Assembly: GCA_927911695.1 (NCBI GenBank)
Contig: CAKMQO010000109.1
Location: forward strand, 1 to 5,356
Length of the DNA: 5,356 nt
Source of the DNA: an uncultured Gemella sp.
GTDB lineage: Bacteria > Bacillota > Bacilli > Staphylococcales > Gemellaceae
Direction: 5' to 3'
Every line of letters starts with the position of its first letter. The stretch's first letter is position 1. The position numbers were made by a program, and so were the translations under genes. A model generated the notes under the pieces. It had not been told where the DNA came from. It saw only the letters and a program-made list of their open reading frames with translations, and ran no database searches. Of this stretch, positions 5,183 through 5,356 are shown piece by piece.

Positions 5183-5256
5183 TGGAGGCGGCTACCGGAT
5201 TTGAACCGGTGATCAAGGTTTTGCAGACCCGTGCCTTACCACTTGGCTAAGCCGCC
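5183..5256 (-). tRNA. tRNA-Cys, anticodon GCA
   Basis: Full cloverleaf of 74 bases with encoded CCA (5185-5183). The acceptor GGCGGCT/AGCCGCC is perfect, the D arm is GCCAAGTGGTAAGGC, the anticodon loop CTGCAAA carries GCA (5224-5222), and the T arm is ACCGG-TTCAAAT-CCGGT. The discriminator is U73, a known cysteine identity base. The bottom of the anticodon stem is loose: C27 faces U43 and G28 faces U42. It follows tRNA-His by 19 bases on the same strand. Confidence 0.96.
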
Positions 5257-5275
5257 TAAAGATATTAAATTTTAA

Positions 5276-5352
5276 TGGGGCGGCTGAGGGGAATCGAACC
5301 CCCGAATGTCGGAACCACAATCCGATGCGTTAACCACTTCGCCACAGCCGCC
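5276..5352 (-). tRNA. tRNA-His, anticodon GTG
   Basis: 77 bases including encoded CCA (5278-5276) and the extra 5' G (position -1, base 5352) that faces C73, the hallmark of bacterial tRNA-His. The anticodon loop TTGTGGT carries GTG (5318-5316) closed by TCGGA/TCCGA. The T arm is GGGGG-TTCGATT-CCCCT with one terminal G-U pair. tRNA-His is one of the four substrates of queuosine modification, whose last enzyme, QueH, is encoded in this window. Confidence 0.97.
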
Positions 5353-5356
5353 ATAT

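Overview
The window is AT-rich DNA from a low-GC Gram-positive bacterium of the class Bacilli. HPr carries both His15 and the regulatory Ser46 segment, Shine-Dalgarno sites are strong (AAAGGAGG, GAGGAGG), intrinsic terminators are U-rich, and tRNA CCA ends are encoded. Protein flavour and gene mix fit a Gemella-like organism, but that genus is a guess from memory, not a proof. All genes are read from the minus strand, so transcription runs from high to low coordinates.

Layout, in order of transcription. (1) 5352-5183: tRNA-His(GTG), then tRNA-Cys(GCA), probably the tail of a longer tRNA cluster. (2) 4943-4056: a lipoprotein substrate-binding protein of the PhnD type, with its own putative extended -10 promoter and a clear terminator, and no ABC permease or ATPase gene behind it. 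(3) 3978-2318: a good sigma-A promoter followed by ruvA and ruvB, the Holliday-junction branch-migration pair. ruvA carries a +1 frameshift in an A7 run near its 3' end. (4) 2141-1377: queH, the iron-sulfur epoxyqueuosine reductase of tRNA queuosine synthesis, followed by a strong terminator. (5) A 330-base intergenic region holding the ptsHI promoter and several small inverted repeats. (6) 1041-1: ptsH (HPr) and the start of ptsI (Enzyme I), the general proteins of the PEP-dependent sugar phosphotransferase system, separated by one base.

The most unusual feature is at the left edge. ptsI is normal for about 215 codons (132-776, minus strand). The sequence then switches to a later piece of the same gene (codons about 309-355 by comparison with B. 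subtilis Enzyme I) in the opposite orientation (1-141, plus strand). The two pieces share about 10 bases at the breakpoint. This is either a real inversion inside ptsI, possibly a reversible switch, or a fold-back amplification or assembly chimera at a contig end. The artefact is the more likely reading, but the structure is unambiguous and checkable.

The other genes are ordinary housekeeping genes. I found no CRISPR array, transposase, toxin-antitoxin pair, phage gene or new multi-gene system. The findings worth a second look are the ptsI inversion, the ruvA homopolymer frameshift, the lone binding protein and several unexplained inverted repeats upstream of genes.
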